Positions 50,039-58,831 are shown, numbered from the stretch's first letter. The stretch: 64,000 nt of DNA from Actinospineispora eucalypti (GCA_014208095.1 JACHMT010000002.1:744001-808000), one strand, 5' to 3'. A program made the numbers and translations. The notes: generated by a model not told the origin, from the letters alone.

Positions 50039-51165
50039 CAGCTCGCCACCTCCGCGAGCAGCCCGAGTGTCGCCGGGTCGGCCACCCGGCGGGCCAGCTC
50101 GGCCAGCAGGCGGGCCGCGTCGGTGCCGTCACCCACCCGGCAGTCCACGGCGAGCCCGACGATGCCTCGCACCCGAACCGCCACGGCGCCGCCGACCACC
50201 ACCGGCTTCGGGCCGATGGTGCCGACGGTGAGCGCGGTGGCCTGGGGCGGGGTAACCAGCGTCTCGAAGGCGTCCACGCCGCGGCCGCCCAGGTTGGTCA
50301 GGGTGCCGCCGGCGGCACCGAGGTCCGCGGCGCTCAGCCGGCCCAGCCGGGCCCGCCCGGCCAGCGCGCGCAGCCTGGCGTCCAGCTCGCGGGCGGGCAG
50401 CCCGTCGGGGTCGCGCAGCACCGGGGCCAACGGGCCGCGCGGGGTGGGCACGGCGACCGCGACGCCCACCGAGTCCAGCCGGGTGGCCCGGCCGGCTTCG
50501 AACCGCGCGTTCAGCACCGGGTCGGCGCGCAGCGCCCCGGCGAAGGCCCGGGCCAGCAGCCCGGTCCAGCCGAGGCCGGCCCGTGCGGCGGCCAACTCGG
50601 TGAAGTCGATCTCCCGGTAGGCCACGACCTGTGGGACGGCCAGGCTGGCGGTCATCGACCGCGCGAACGCGTCCCGCCGGGTGGCGGCGGCACCGGGCAG
50701 ATCGGCCACCCGGATCACCCCGCCCGGGCCGGTCCCGGCCACCGCGGCCAGGTCCACCCCGCGTTCCCGGGCCAGCCGGCGGGCCAACGGCACCGCCACC
50801 GGCCACGATCCCGCCGCCACCGACCGCCCGGAGTGACTGAACCGGTGTGCTGAACCGACTGAATCAGCCTGCTCAACCGACTGAATCAGGGTTTCGGGGT
50901 CCAGGAGGGATTCGGATTCCGTCTGGAGGTAGGCGAGGGGGGTGCCTACGGGCACTACGTCATCGGGGTGGGCGGTCAGGCGGGTGAGGGTGCCGTCTAC
51001 GGGGGACTCGACGTCCATGTCCACCTTGTCGGTGCTGACCACGCAGACCACGTCGCCGGCGGACACCTCGTCCCCCGGCTCGAGGCACCACTCGACCAGG
51101 ATGCCCTCGGTCATGGTCATGGACATCTTCGGCATGACCAGCGGTACCTCCGACCCGCTCACCAT
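50038..51165 (-). CDS. 2-oxoacid dehydrogenase-like E2 (lipoyl/PSBD/acyltransferase)
   Basis: 375 residues. The lipoyl domain at 1-80 has the lipoyl Lys in VVSTDKVDMDVESP; a Ser-rich linker, a peripheral subunit-binding domain (VPLARRLARERGVDLAAVAG) and a catalytic domain follow. The acyltransferase motif DHRxxDG reads DCRVGDG, so the general-base His is Cys. It would carry acyl groups from the E1 encoded upstream to CoA, if active. There is no E3 gene in the cluster. ATG at 51165 or GTG at 51162; IspD-like ATG overlaps its stop by 1 bp. Confidence 0.82.
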   Translation of the reverse strand: MVSGSEVPLVMPKMSMTMTEGILVEWCLEPGDEVSAGDVVCVVSTDKVDMDVESPVDGTLTRLTAHPDDVVPVGTPLAYLQTESESLLDPETLIQSVEQADSVGSAHRFSHSGRSVAAGSWPVAVPLARRLARERGVDLAAVAGTGPGGVIRVADLPGAAATRRDAFARSMTASLAVPQVVAYREIDFTELAAARAGLGWTGLLARAFAGALRADPVLNARFEAGRATRLDSVGVAVAVPTPRGPLAPVLRDPDGLPARELDARLRALAGRARLGRLSAADLGAAGGTLTNLGGRGVDAFETLVTPPQATALTVGTIGPKPVVVGGAVAVRVRGIVGLAVDCRVGDGTDAARLLAELARRVADPATLGLLAEVAS

Positions 51166-52178
51166 TCCCGGACCAGCTCCCTCGCGGCGGCCAGGATGTC
51201 CGGCACCTGGGGCACGGCGGCCCGCTCCAAGGCCGGAGCGTACGGGATCGGCACGTCCAGGCCGCACAGCCGGCGCACCGGCGCGCGCAGGTGCCCGAAC
51301 GCCCGGCCCTCGGCGACCAGCGCGGCCACCTCGGCCATGAAGCCGGCCGTTCGGGGTGCCTCCTGCACCAGCAGTGCTCGGCCGGTGGCCGCCACCTCGG
51401 TGAGCAGGGTCTCGGTGTCCAGCGGGGTCAGGGTGCGCGGGTCGACCACGGTCGCCTCGATGCCCTCGCCGGCCAGTTGGTCCGCGGCCTCCAGTGCGCG
51501 GGACACCATCACGCCGGTGGCCACGATGGTCAGCTCGGCGCCCCGCCGGCGGACCTCGGCCACGCCCAGCGGGGTCCGGTAGGCGCCCTCCGGCACCGGG
51601 CCGGACTGCCGGTAGAGCAGCTTGTGCTCCAGCACGATCACCGGGTTGGGGTCGTCCACGGCGGCCAGCAGCAGGCCCTTGGCGTCCGCCGGGGTGGCCG
51701 GCATGACCACCTTCAACCCGGGTACGTGGGCGAACCAGGCTTCCAGGCTCTGCGAGTGCTGCGCCGCCGCCCCGGTGCCCGAGCCGCCGGGGGCGCGCAG
51801 CACCAGCGGCACGCTGGCCGCCCCGCCCAGCATGTAGTGGATCTTCGCGGCCTGGTTGGCGATCTGGTCCATGGCCTGCGCGGTGAAGTCGGAGAACTGG
51901 ATCTCCACGATCGGCCGCATGCCGGCCAGGGCGGCGCCGACCGCCGCGCCCACGATGCCCAGCTCGCTGATCGGGGTGTCCCGCACCCGGTCCGCGCCGA
52001 ACCGGTGCACCAGGTCGCCGGTGACCCCGAACGCGCCGCCGTAGACCCCGATGTCCTCGCCCAGCAGCAACACCCGGGGATCAGACTCGAGGGCACTGGC
52101 CAGCGCCTCCCGGACCGCTTCGGCGTAGGCCATGGTCCGGGTGCCGGCCCGCGCCGGGGCGGGCATGGTCGCGGTCAC
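51159..52178 (-). CDS. E1 beta subunit, acetoin/branched-chain 2-oxoacid dehydrogenase type
   Basis: 339 residues. RVLLLGEDIGVYGGAFGVTG, DTPISELGIVGAAVGAALAG, IQFSDF and the EAPRTAGF segment match the transketolase-like E1 beta of acetoin or 2-oxoacid dehydrogenase complexes. It completes the thiamine diphosphate site with E1 alpha. Overlaps E1 alpha (4 bp) and the E2 start. Confidence 0.9.
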   Translation of the reverse strand: MTATMPAPARAGTRTMAYAEAVREALASALESDPRVLLLGEDIGVYGGAFGVTGDLVHRFGADRVRDTPISELGIVGAAVGAALAGMRPIVEIQFSDFTAQAMDQIANQAAKIHYMLGGAASVPLVLRAPGGSGTGAAAQHSQSLEAWFAHVPGLKVVMPATPADAKGLLLAAVDDPNPVIVLEHKLLYRQSGPVPEGAYRTPLGVAEVRRRGAELTIVATGVMVSRALEAADQLAGEGIEATVVDPRTLTPLDTETLLTEVAATGRALLVQEAPRTAGFMAEVAALVAEGRAFGHLRAPVRRLCGLDVPIPYAPALERAAVPQVPDILAAARELVREW

Positions 52179-53164
52179 CGGGGCACCCCCACGTGCTCCG
52201 GGGACGCGAACACGCCGGCCAGCAGCTCATCCGGCCGGGCGTCCGGCGCGGAGCCGGCGGCCCGCACGGCGCCGCGCACGTCGTCCCGCGCCCGGTCCCG
52301 GCAGGTGGCCATCCGCTCCTCAGTGAGCAGGCCGCGTGCGCGTTCCTCGAAGGCCAGGATCGGGTCCCGCTCCCGCCACTGGGCGATCTCCTCGCGGGTG
52401 CGGTAGAGGTTCTTGTCGCTCTTCGAGTGGCCCTTGTGCCGGTAGGTGAGCGCCTCGATCAGGGTCGGCCCCTCGCCGCGGCGGGCGCGGGCCACCGCCT
52501 CCGTGGTCGCCTCGTGCACCGCCACCAGGTCGTTGCCGTCCACGGTGACGCCGGGGATGCCGTAGCCGGCGGCCCGCTCGGCCAGCTGCGCCACCCGGGT
52601 GGCGCGTTCCACCGACATGGACATGCCGTACCGGTTGTTCTCGCAGACGAACACCACCGGCAGGTCCCACACCGCCGCCAGGTTGACCCCCTCGTGCCAG
52701 GCCCCCTCGTTGGTGGCACCGTCGCCGAAGAAGCTCACCGCGACCTGGTCCCCGCCGCGCGCCTGGACCGCCAGCCCGGCGCCGGCCGCGATGGGCACCC
52801 CACCGGCCACGATGCCGTTGGCGCCGAGGTTCCCGGTGGCCACGTCGGCGATGTGCATGGAGCCGCCCCGGCCCCGGCAGTAGCCGGTGTCCTTGGCCAG
52901 TAGCTCGGCCATCATCCGGGTCAGGTCGGCGCCCTTGGCGATGCAGTGCCCGTGGCCCCGGTGGGTGGAGGTGATGTAGTCGTCCGGGCGCAGCGCCAGG
53001 CAGACACCGGTGGCCGAGGCCTCCTGGCCGATCGACAGGTGCATGGTGCCGTGCATCAGGCCGCGGGCGAACAGCTCGTCCACCGCCTCCTCGAACCGCC
53101 GGATGGTCCACATGGTGATCAGCGCCTGCTCGGCCCGGGCCGGGTCGTCCAGCAGGCCCATCAC
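52175..53164 (-). CDS. E1 alpha subunit, thiamine diphosphate-dependent dehydrogenase
   Basis: 329 residues. GDGATNEGAWHEGVNLAAVW then NNRYGMSMS give the ThDP motif (GDG...NN) near residues 160-190; THRGHGHCIAKG and GRGGSMHIAD match acetoin:DCPIP oxidoreductase alpha and related E1 alpha. Substrate could be a 2-oxoacid or an alpha-hydroxyketone such as acetoin. GTG 53164 overlaps the SAF-dehydrogenase stop. Confidence 0.9.
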   Translation of the reverse strand: MMGLLDDPARAEQALITMWTIRRFEEAVDELFARGLMHGTMHLSIGQEASATGVCLALRPDDYITSTHRGHGHCIAKGADLTRMMAELLAKDTGYCRGRGGSMHIADVATGNLGANGIVAGGVPIAAGAGLAVQARGGDQVAVSFFGDGATNEGAWHEGVNLAAVWDLPVVFVCENNRYGMSMSVERATRVAQLAERAAGYGIPGVTVDGNDLVAVHEATTEAVARARRGEGPTLIEALTYRHKGHSKSDKNLYRTREEIAQWRERDPILAFEERARGLLTEERMATCRDRARDDVRGAVRAAGSAPDARPDELLAGVFASPEHVGVPR

Positions 53165-54498
53165 GCGGCCTTAACCGGCAACCCGGCGAACAGCGCCGGT
53201 TCCTGGCCGGCGAGCAGCGCCTCCTGCAACCGGCGCAGCGTGGCGATGGTGCTGGACTGGTCGACGGCGATGTCCTCGTGGCTGAGCAGGGTGCCGGCCG
53301 GCACGTCCCGGCGGGCCCGCCCGCCGGCGGCCAGCCCGAGCGGCACCAGGCCCTCCCGCGCGGCCGACTCGGCGTCCGAGGCCAGCCCGTAGACCGTCTG
53401 CCCGCCGATGCCGTCCATCGGCTCGCCGGCGCGCAGGTCCCGCTTGGCCACCGCGAGCACCTCGGCCCGCCAGTACCGGGGCACCAGGCTGGGGGCGCGG
53501 TCCAGCACGGCCCGGGCGACGGAGAGCGGCGCCTCCACGCTGGCCAGGTGGTAGGGCCGGTAGAAGGAGTAGTACGGCCCCTGGCCCATGCCCAGGTAGG
53601 CCATCTCGTCCATGACCACCGGGTCGTCGCAGTAGCCGATCACGAACACCCCCGGGGCGACCGGGCCGGTGCAGTAGTCGACCACCCCGCGCGCGGTGAG
53701 CACCCCGCCGTCGGCCTCCGGGCGGAACACCTGGGCCAGGCTCGGCACGGTGGCCGCCGGCCCGGTCATCCCCCGGCGGGCCACGCGTAGGCCGGTGGCG
53801 TTGGCCAGCGCGACCATCTCGATCATGGTCTTGGACCCGTCCACGAAGCTGGCCAGCATCTTCGGGCTGGCACCGATCGCCGCCGCCCGCTGTTCCTGGC
53901 TGGCCGGGGTGGCCGTCGGGTCCAGCGGGTTGTTCTTGCCCTTGCCCGCGCAGACCACCTCGAAGCCCAGGTCCCGCACGTAGTCGACCAGGATCCGGCA
54001 CTCCACCGGCTCGTCGCCCCGGCACACCGTGTACACCGCTCCGACCCGCTCGGCCAGGGTGGCCAGCAGGTAGCCGACGGTGACGTCGCACTCCACGTTC
54101 AGCAGCGCCACGTCCTTGCCGGCCATCAGCCCGGAGAAGGCCACGTTGGCGCCCACCTCGGGCACCCCGCTGGCGTCCACGATCACGTCCACCGGCAGCC
54201 GGGTCAGGGCCAGCGCGTCGGATACGACCACCGGGCGCCCGGCGGCGATCGCGGCGGCCCCGTCGGCCGGGTCGGCCACCGCCTTGTCCGACCCGCCCGG
54301 ACCCGTCCTGCCGGAACGTTGGAAGGCCCGCTCGGCCCGCTCCGGAACGACCTCGGCGATCGCCGCGACCTCCATCCCCGGCATCCGGCCGACCTGGGCC
54401 ACGAAGCCCAGGCCCATCTGCCCGGCGCCGACCAGGCCGACCCGCACGGGCCGGCCGAGCTCACGCTCCCTGGCCCGTAGTCGGTCGACGTAGCTCAT
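53161..54498 (-). CDS. NAD(P)-dependent oxidoreductase with C-terminal SAF domain (homoserine-dehydrogenase-like)
   Basis: 445 residues. The Rossmann motif VRVGLVGAGQMGLGF lies near 20, DVIVDASGVPEVGANVA near 120, a middle catalytic domain contains GKGKNNPLDPTATP, and the C-terminus (about 350-445) is a SAF domain (KRDLRAGEPMDGIGG; DVPAGTLLSHEDIAVD). The SAF-tailed group (COG4091-like) has no fixed reaction. Here it is the first gene of the five-enzyme operon and probably oxidises the polyol phosphate made by the PTS (inference). The ATG at 54498 has GGAGG six bases upstream. Confidence 0.82.
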   Translation of the reverse strand: MSYVDRLRARERELGRPVRVGLVGAGQMGLGFVAQVGRMPGMEVAAIAEVVPERAERAFQRSGRTGPGGSDKAVADPADGAAAIAAGRPVVVSDALALTRLPVDVIVDASGVPEVGANVAFSGLMAGKDVALLNVECDVTVGYLLATLAERVGAVYTVCRGDEPVECRILVDYVRDLGFEVVCAGKGKNNPLDPTATPASQEQRAAAIGASPKMLASFVDGSKTMIEMVALANATGLRVARRGMTGPAATVPSLAQVFRPEADGGVLTARGVVDYCTGPVAPGVFVIGYCDDPVVMDEMAYLGMGQGPYYSFYRPYHLASVEAPLSVARAVLDRAPSLVPRYWRAEVLAVAKRDLRAGEPMDGIGGQTVYGLASDAESAAREGLVPLGLAAGGRARRDVPAGTLLSHEDIAVDQSSTIATLRRLQEALLAGQEPALFAGLPVKAA

Positions 54499-54530
54499 GC
54501 AGAACCTCCCCGTCGAGCAATCCCGCGCAG

Positions 54531-54566
54531 TGTGCACATATGTGCAGACAATGTGCACTTGCGTGC
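54531..54566. promoter_or_regulatory. TGTGCA operator cluster before the SAF-dehydrogenase operon
   Basis: TGTGCA-CATA-TGTGCAGAC followed by ATGTGCAC and GCGTGC, 33 bp upstream of the start. The first 19 bases differ from those at 57458 only in two central positions. Probable binding site of the SorC-type regulator at 57552. Confidence 0.6.
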
Positions 54567-54645
54567 TTAAGTCCTAGCATCCGTGCGCGCGCCGCACAAC
54601 CGTCTTCGCGCACCGTTCGCCCGCCGTATCCGACATGCTTGGCCG

Positions 54646-54966
54646 GTGACGCAGCTCCCCGACCCGTTGACCGGGATCTCCGCGCCCGATGCGCGGTGGA
54701 CGACGACGAACCTGGCCGAGGCCATGCCGGGAGTGCTCACCCCGCTGGGCTGGACGGCGTTCGGCCCGTCGGTCGAGCTGGGCACCCGGCGGGCGTTCCG
54801 CCTGGTCGGTGCGCTGCGCCGGGACGAAGCAGGGCTACCGGCGGACAAGCGCGAGCGGTTCATCAACGTGTTCTACGGCCGGGCCGCCGCGCGGGTGGAC
54901 TTCTTTCTGCGCGATGGGCAACCTCACGAGGCTGCTGCGGTGTTGCGTATCTGTGCGCAGAGCTAG
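54646..54966 (+). pseudogene. N-terminal fragment of a PEP-utilising enzyme
   Basis: About 106 codons beginning VTQLPDPLTGISAPDARWTT and continuing LAEAMPGVLTPLGWTAFGPS then FINVFYGRAAARVDFFL. This matches the first 90 residues of PEP-utilising/pyruvate-phosphate-dikinase-like proteins of actinomycetes, usually several hundred residues long. It ends at a stop without the phosphohistidine domain, so it is probably a decayed remnant between the two operons. Confidence 0.55.
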
Positions 54967-54997
54967 CTGGCACACGAGCCGCGGCGTGATGGGCGGG

Positions 54998-55393
54998 TCA
55001 GCGGGTCGGGCGGCGGCCGGTGGTCGCGTCCAGCCGGCGGTAGCGGGGCAGCGCGTCGGAAACCGCCCGGCGCAGGGCCTTGCCCTGGGCGCGCTCGGCC
55101 ACGCCGTCGACCGGGCCGCACAGCTCCGGCCGCTCCCGGAACCGGGCGAACACGGACGCGCCCTGCATGGCCAGTGCCCTGGTCACCCGGCGTTCCACCC
55201 GGTCGACCACCAGCAGCACCACCGCACCGCGCAGCGCGCCCTTGGCCCGGCCGGTCACCAGCAGCACGCCGGACCGGTGCTCCTCGGCGGCCACGCGGTT
55301 CACCGCCCGGGCGTACGCCCGGTGCTGCAGCAGCGACAGCCCGAAGGCCACCGCGAATGCCGCCACGATCAGCGCGACGGCCTGCCAGCTCAT
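54998..55393 (-). CDS. gutM: GutM-like glucitol operon regulator
   Basis: 131 residues with a hydrophobic N-terminal helix (AVALIVAAFAVAFGLSLLQH) and a charged domain (VLLVTGRAKGALRGAVVLLV; GVAERAQGKALRRAVSDAL) of the GutM family. GutM accompanies glucitol PTS genes and modulates their expression. ATG overlaps the EIIA stop by 4 bp; last gene of the PTS operon. Confidence 0.8.
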   Translation of the reverse strand: MSWQAVALIVAAFAVAFGLSLLQHRAYARAVNRVAAEEHRSGVLLVTGRAKGALRGAVVLLVVDRVERRVTRALAMQGASVFARFRERPELCGPVDGVAERAQGKALRRAVSDALPRYRRLDATTGRRPTR

Positions 55394-55764
55394 CTGCCCG
55401 AGGTGAGCCGGAGCTGAGTGCCGGCGACGGGCAGCCCGACCGAACCGCTGGCGTGCACCGCGCCGGGCAGCAGCGGGGTGTCCGCGCCGGGGTTCAGGTA
55501 GATCACCACGTGGCCGAGGGAGCGCAGGTTCTCGTCCGCCCGCTCGCCCACCGCGATCAGCTCGACGGTGGCGCCGTCCACGGTGAGCAGGTCACCGGGA
55601 CGCATCGGCGCGGCCGGCGGAGCGGTCGGCGCGTGCACCACGCTGACCTCCTCCAGCGCGTCCGGGATGGGCTCGGCGTAGAGGATCAGGACCCCACCCT
55701 CGGCCATCTCGGACGCTTCCTCGCCGGCGCGCAGCACCGTGCTCTCGTAGTACGTCGAGGCCAT
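55390..55764 (-). CDS. srlB: PTS glucitol/sorbitol-type EIIA component
   Basis: 124 residues. TYYESTVLRAGEEASEMAEG at the N-terminus, EEVSVVHAPTA with the probable phosphorylated His, and RADENLRSLGHVVIYLN match SrlB/GutB. It receives phosphate from HPr and passes it to the EIIB cysteine. The ATG at 55764 has GGAAGG upstream. The polyol specificity is not implied by the name. Confidence 0.85.
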   Translation of the reverse strand: MASTYYESTVLRAGEEASEMAEGGVLILYAEPIPDALEEVSVVHAPTAPPAAPMRPGDLLTVDGATVELIAVGERADENLRSLGHVVIYLNPGADTPLLPGAVHASGSVGLPVAGTQLRLTSGR

Positions 55765-55777
55765 ACACCCGCCTTCC

Positions 55778-56782
55778 CTACAGCCCAAAACTAAATGCCC
55801 AGGCCAACACCACGGCCAGCGGAGCCGTGATCAACCTACTCAAGAGTACGGCCGGCACGCCGACCGCGACAGTCTGCGGCCGAGCCTCGCCGAGCGCCAG
55901 CCCTACCGGTACGAAGTCGCAACCCACCTGGCCGTTGATCGCGAACAGGGTCGGCAGGGCGTACTGCACCGGCAGCGCGCCGATGGCGATCTGGCCGCCC
56001 ATCAACGTGCCGATCACCTGCGCGATCGCCGCCCCCGGCCCGAGGATCGGGGACAGGAAGGGCAGCGCGACGAAGATCGCGATGGCCACCAGGCCCAGCG
56101 GGTTGCTGGCGATCGGCGAGATCACCCCGGCGATCCACCGGGCGATGCCGGTGTACTCCACGATGCCCAGCAGCAGGCTCACGTAGGCCATGAACGGCAG
56201 GATCGTCTTCAGCGTCAGCTCGATCGTCTCCCGGCCGGACGCCAGGAAGGTGTTCACGATCGACCCGACCACCGCGCCGAAGCTGACGAACACCCCGGAA
56301 ATGCGCCCGAACAGCCCGCGCATGCCCGGTTCCTCGGTCACCTCCAGCTTGCCCGGCTCCTCAGCGACGGGCCCGGCCGAGCCGGCCACCGGCGCACCGA
56401 CCGGGACGCCGGCCCGCGACTCGATCTCCGCCACGCCGACGTCGGAGACGAAGATGTCCTCGGTGATGTACTTGGCCAGCGGCCCACCGGGGGCGCCCGG
56501 ATACACGTCCACCGTGGGGATCCGCTTGCGCGGGTAGACCCCGATCCGTGCGGTGCCGCCGCAGTTGATCACCGCACAGAGCACCTTCTCGTCCGGCACG
56601 CTGGTGGTGAACCCGTCGACGGGGGTGGCGCCGGTGAGCTCGGCGATCCGGGCGGCCACCGGGTGGATGCCGCCGCCGGTCACCGACAGCACGGTGTTCT
56701 TCTCCTCAGTGGGCTCCAGCACCAGCCCGGCGCCCCAGCCGCCCGACCCCGGCCGGACGAACACCACGCGGTCGTCGCTCAT
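55778..56782 (-). CDS. srlE: PTS glucitol/sorbitol-type EIIB component
   Basis: 334 residues. The N-terminal EIIB domain has VLCAVINCGGTARIGVYPRK, whose Cys in INCGGT is the expected phosphorylation site. A linker of Pro and Glu precedes the EIIC2-like membrane part (about 180-334) with LGPGAAIAQVIGTLMGGQIA and NGQVGCDFVPVGLALGEA. It overlaps the EIIC stop (ATGA). Confidence 0.88.
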   Translation of the reverse strand: MSDDRVVFVRPGSGGWGAGLVLEPTEEKNTVLSVTGGGIHPVAARIAELTGATPVDGFTTSVPDEKVLCAVINCGGTARIGVYPRKRIPTVDVYPGAPGGPLAKYITEDIFVSDVGVAEIESRAGVPVGAPVAGSAGPVAEEPGKLEVTEEPGMRGLFGRISGVFVSFGAVVGSIVNTFLASGRETIELTLKTILPFMAYVSLLLGIVEYTGIARWIAGVISPIASNPLGLVAIAIFVALPFLSPILGPGAAIAQVIGTLMGGQIAIGALPVQYALPTLFAINGQVGCDFVPVGLALGEARPQTVAVGVPAVLLSRLITAPLAVVLAWAFSFGL

Positions 56783-57417
56783 GCCGCCACCGCCTTGCCG
56801 CGGAACTGCTCGTCGAAGTCCCGGAACACCTCGGTCTGCCCGGTCCGGCGGATGATCAGCGCGGTGATCCACTCGGTGATCACCCCGCGGATCATGATCA
56901 CTAGGATGCCCACGAAGAGGTAGCGCAACGCCAGCGGCACGGTGGACACACCCAGCTGCTGCACGCCGCTGGCGATGCCCAGCCAGACGAACAGCTCGCC
57001 GGCATTGGCGTACGGGAAGAACGTGGTCACCGGGTGCACGAACGAAACGGCCGAGTCGTAGAACGCCGGCTTCTGCCGCTCCGGCAGGAACCGGCCGAAC
57101 GAGTAGCACATCGGGTTGGTCAACAGCAGCACCGACAGCACCGGCATGATCGAGTACCGGGTGATCCACCAGCGCCCGGACCAGCGCACCGCCGTGGTGA
57201 CGCGCTCCTCGCCGATGAAGCGGGTGATCGCGTACATCGCGGTGAGCAGCACGATGAGCGTGGGCAGGATGCCCGTCACCAGGCCGACGAACTTCTCACC
57301 GGCCGCGTTGAAGAGCCCGATGAAATGCGTGCCCACCCACTCGGCGACGCCGAGCGGGCCGCCGCTCGAGGGTGGGGGCGCCGGAGGCGCCTGGGCCAGG
57401 CTGATCAGGTCCAACAT
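56779..57417 (-). CDS. srlA: PTS glucitol/sorbitol-type EIIC component
   Basis: 212 residues with about four helices. GLVTGILPTLIVLLTAMYAI, ERVTTAVRWSGRWWITRYSI and LLLTNPMCYSFGRFLPERQK match SrlA/GutA. It forms the channel that binds the polyol during phosphorylating uptake. The ATG has AAGGAG five bases upstream. First gene of the leftward PTS operon, divergent from the SorC regulator. Confidence 0.9.
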   Translation of the reverse strand: MLDLISLAQAPPAPPPSSGGPLGVAEWVGTHFIGLFNAAGEKFVGLVTGILPTLIVLLTAMYAITRFIGEERVTTAVRWSGRWWITRYSIMPVLSVLLLTNPMCYSFGRFLPERQKPAFYDSAVSFVHPVTTFFPYANAGELFVWLGIASGVQQLGVSTVPLALRYLFVGILVIMIRGVITEWITALIIRRTGQTEVFRDFDEQFRGKAVAA

Positions 57418-57457
57418 CGGCACTCCTTCGTGCGACCATTGTTGCCCCCGAGCACGG

Positions 57458-57499
57458 TGTGCACTAATGTGCAGACCGTCATCACATGTGCTTGTGATG
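57458..57499. promoter_or_regulatory. operator region between the PTS operon and its regulator
   Basis: TGTGCA-CTAA-TGTGCAGAC (57458-57476), near-identical to 54531, then CATCACA-TGTGCT-TGTGATG (57480-57499), a perfect 7-bp inverted repeat. Lies between divergent srlA and the SorC gene, so it probably controls both. Confidence 0.6.
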
Positions 57500-57551
57500 T
57501 GTTGTACACGGGGCTCATCCCGTGGACAACCCCCAGTTGGAAGACGAGCCC

Positions 57552-58523
57552 ATGCCCGCACCCCGCGACCAGGAGCTGCTGGTCCGAACGGCCCGGATGT
57601 ACTACCAGGAGAACCGCTCCCAGGCCGACATCGCGACCACGCTCGGGCTGAGCCGTTCCAACGTCTCCCGGATGCTCACCTCCGCCCGGGAGCGCGGCAT
57701 CGTGGAGATCCGGATCAACGACCCGACCGGCCGGGACCTGGCCTGCGAGCGCGACCTGGCCGAGCGGTTCGGCCTGCGGGACGTTCGGGTGGCCGACGGC
57801 GCGCCGGCGACGAAGGCCCTGGCCAGGGTGGGCGACCTCGGCGCACGGTGGCTGGCCGAGCGCCTGCGCGGGGGCGCGGCGCGGCTGGCGGTTTCCTGGG
57901 GTCACACCATGCAGGCGCTGGTCGCCGCCGTTCCGGTGGACCTCGCGGAGACCCAGGAGCTGGGCGAGATCGAGGTGGTGCCGCTGGTCGGCGGCCTGTC
58001 CTCGGTGGAGGCCAGCATCACCGGCGAGGAGCTGGTCCGGGACCTCGCGCTGCGGGTGGGCGGGCGGATGCGCCGGCTGCACGCGCCGGCCGTGCTGACC
58101 TCGGCGGAGAGCCGGGACGTGCTGCTGGCCGAGCCGAGCGTCGCGGACGCGCTCGCCGCCGCGCGCAAGGCGGACATCGCGCTGGTCGGCATCGGCTGCG
58201 TCGGCGTCGGCTCGTCCGCCGCGATCATCGAATCGGTCCGGCTGGAACGCGGCGAGCGGGCCGAGTTCCAGCGCGCCGCGCCGGTGGGCGACATGTGCGC
58301 GCGCTACTTCGACGCCTCCGGGCGCGCGGTGCTCGGCGCGGTGGACGACCGGATGCTCGCGGTCACCCTGGCCGACCTGGGCAACATCCCCACCGTGGTG
58401 GGCATCGCCGCCGGCCGGGAGAAGCTGCCCGGGGTGCTCGGCGCCCTGCGTACCGGCACGGTGGACGTGCTGATCTGTGATCGCGCGCTGGCCCGGCTGT
58501 TGATGGCACACGAGCCCGCCTAA
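57552..58523 (+). CDS. SorC/DeoR-type sugar-binding transcriptional regulator
   Basis: 323 residues. The N-terminal HTH is YQENRSQADIATTLGLSRSN, continuing VSRMLTSARERGIVEIRI; the C-terminal sugar-phosphate-binding domain has RLAVSWGHTMQALVAAVP, GGLSSVEASITGEELVRDLA and DDRMLAVTLADL. Such regulators sense a phosphorylated sugar or polyol. The ATG at 57552 has GGAAGACG upstream; a GTG at 57522 would add ten residues. It faces the PTS operon across its operator and is convergent with the ptsH-like gene. Confidence 0.9.
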   Translation: MPAPRDQELLVRTARMYYQENRSQADIATTLGLSRSNVSRMLTSARERGIVEIRINDPTGRDLACERDLAERFGLRDVRVADGAPATKALARVGDLGARWLAERLRGGAARLAVSWGHTMQALVAAVPVDLAETQELGEIEVVPLVGGLSSVEASITGEELVRDLALRVGGRMRRLHAPAVLTSAESRDVLLAEPSVADALAAARKADIALVGIGCVGVGSSAAIIESVRLERGERAEFQRAAPVGDMCARYFDASGRAVLGAVDDRMLAVTLADLGNIPTVVGIAAGREKLPGVLGALRTGTVDVLICDRALARLLMAHEPA

Positions 58524-58774
58524 GGGGTCTCGATCAGCGTCGCCAGCTCGTCCAGCACCGCCGCGTCCTCGGCCTCGAGGATCAGCCGCTGCCCGCGCTC
58601 CGCCCCCAGGGTCAGTACGCTGAGAATGCTCTTCGCGTCCACCATGGACGCACCCGCCGCGTCCTCCCGGCCGATCCGCACAGCACCCGGCGCGCGGGCG
58701 GCCGCGGCCACCAGTGCCGCCGCCGGGCGCGCGTGCAGCCCGACCTCCGGGCCAACCGTAACGACTCGACGCAT
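58520..58774 (-). CDS. HPr phosphocarrier protein
   Basis: 84 residues. GLHARPAAALV contains the phosphorylated His near residue 14; the Ser-46 position lies in DAKSILSVLTL. It carries phosphate from Enzyme I to the EIIA. Being encoded beside its own Enzyme I, it is probably dedicated to this PTS. Start ATG is 140 bp from the divergent Enzyme I start. Confidence 0.9.
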   Translation of the reverse strand: MRRVVTVGPEVGLHARPAAALVAAAARAPGAVRIGREDAAGASMVDAKSILSVLTLGAERGQRLILEAEDAAVLDELATLIETP

Positions 58775-58812
58775 GGGGGCGACCTCCGAACCTCGGCGTG
58801 AGGAGATTCCAT

Positions 58813-58831
58813 TTGCGCAGTTGTGCGTAGA
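58813..58831. promoter_or_regulatory. TGCGCA/TGTGCG sites between HPr and Enzyme I genes
   Basis: TTGCGCAGTTGTGCGTAGA resembles the TGTGCA-N4-TGTGCA operators but with a shorter centre. It lies in the divergent HPr/Enzyme I gap and may let the same regulator control the energy-coupling genes. Confidence 0.4.

Noticed and set aside
54583..54645. Upstream ATG extension of the PEP-utilising fragment
   Set aside because: The extra residues are basic and unlike the family; the recognisable similarity begins at the GTG at 54646.
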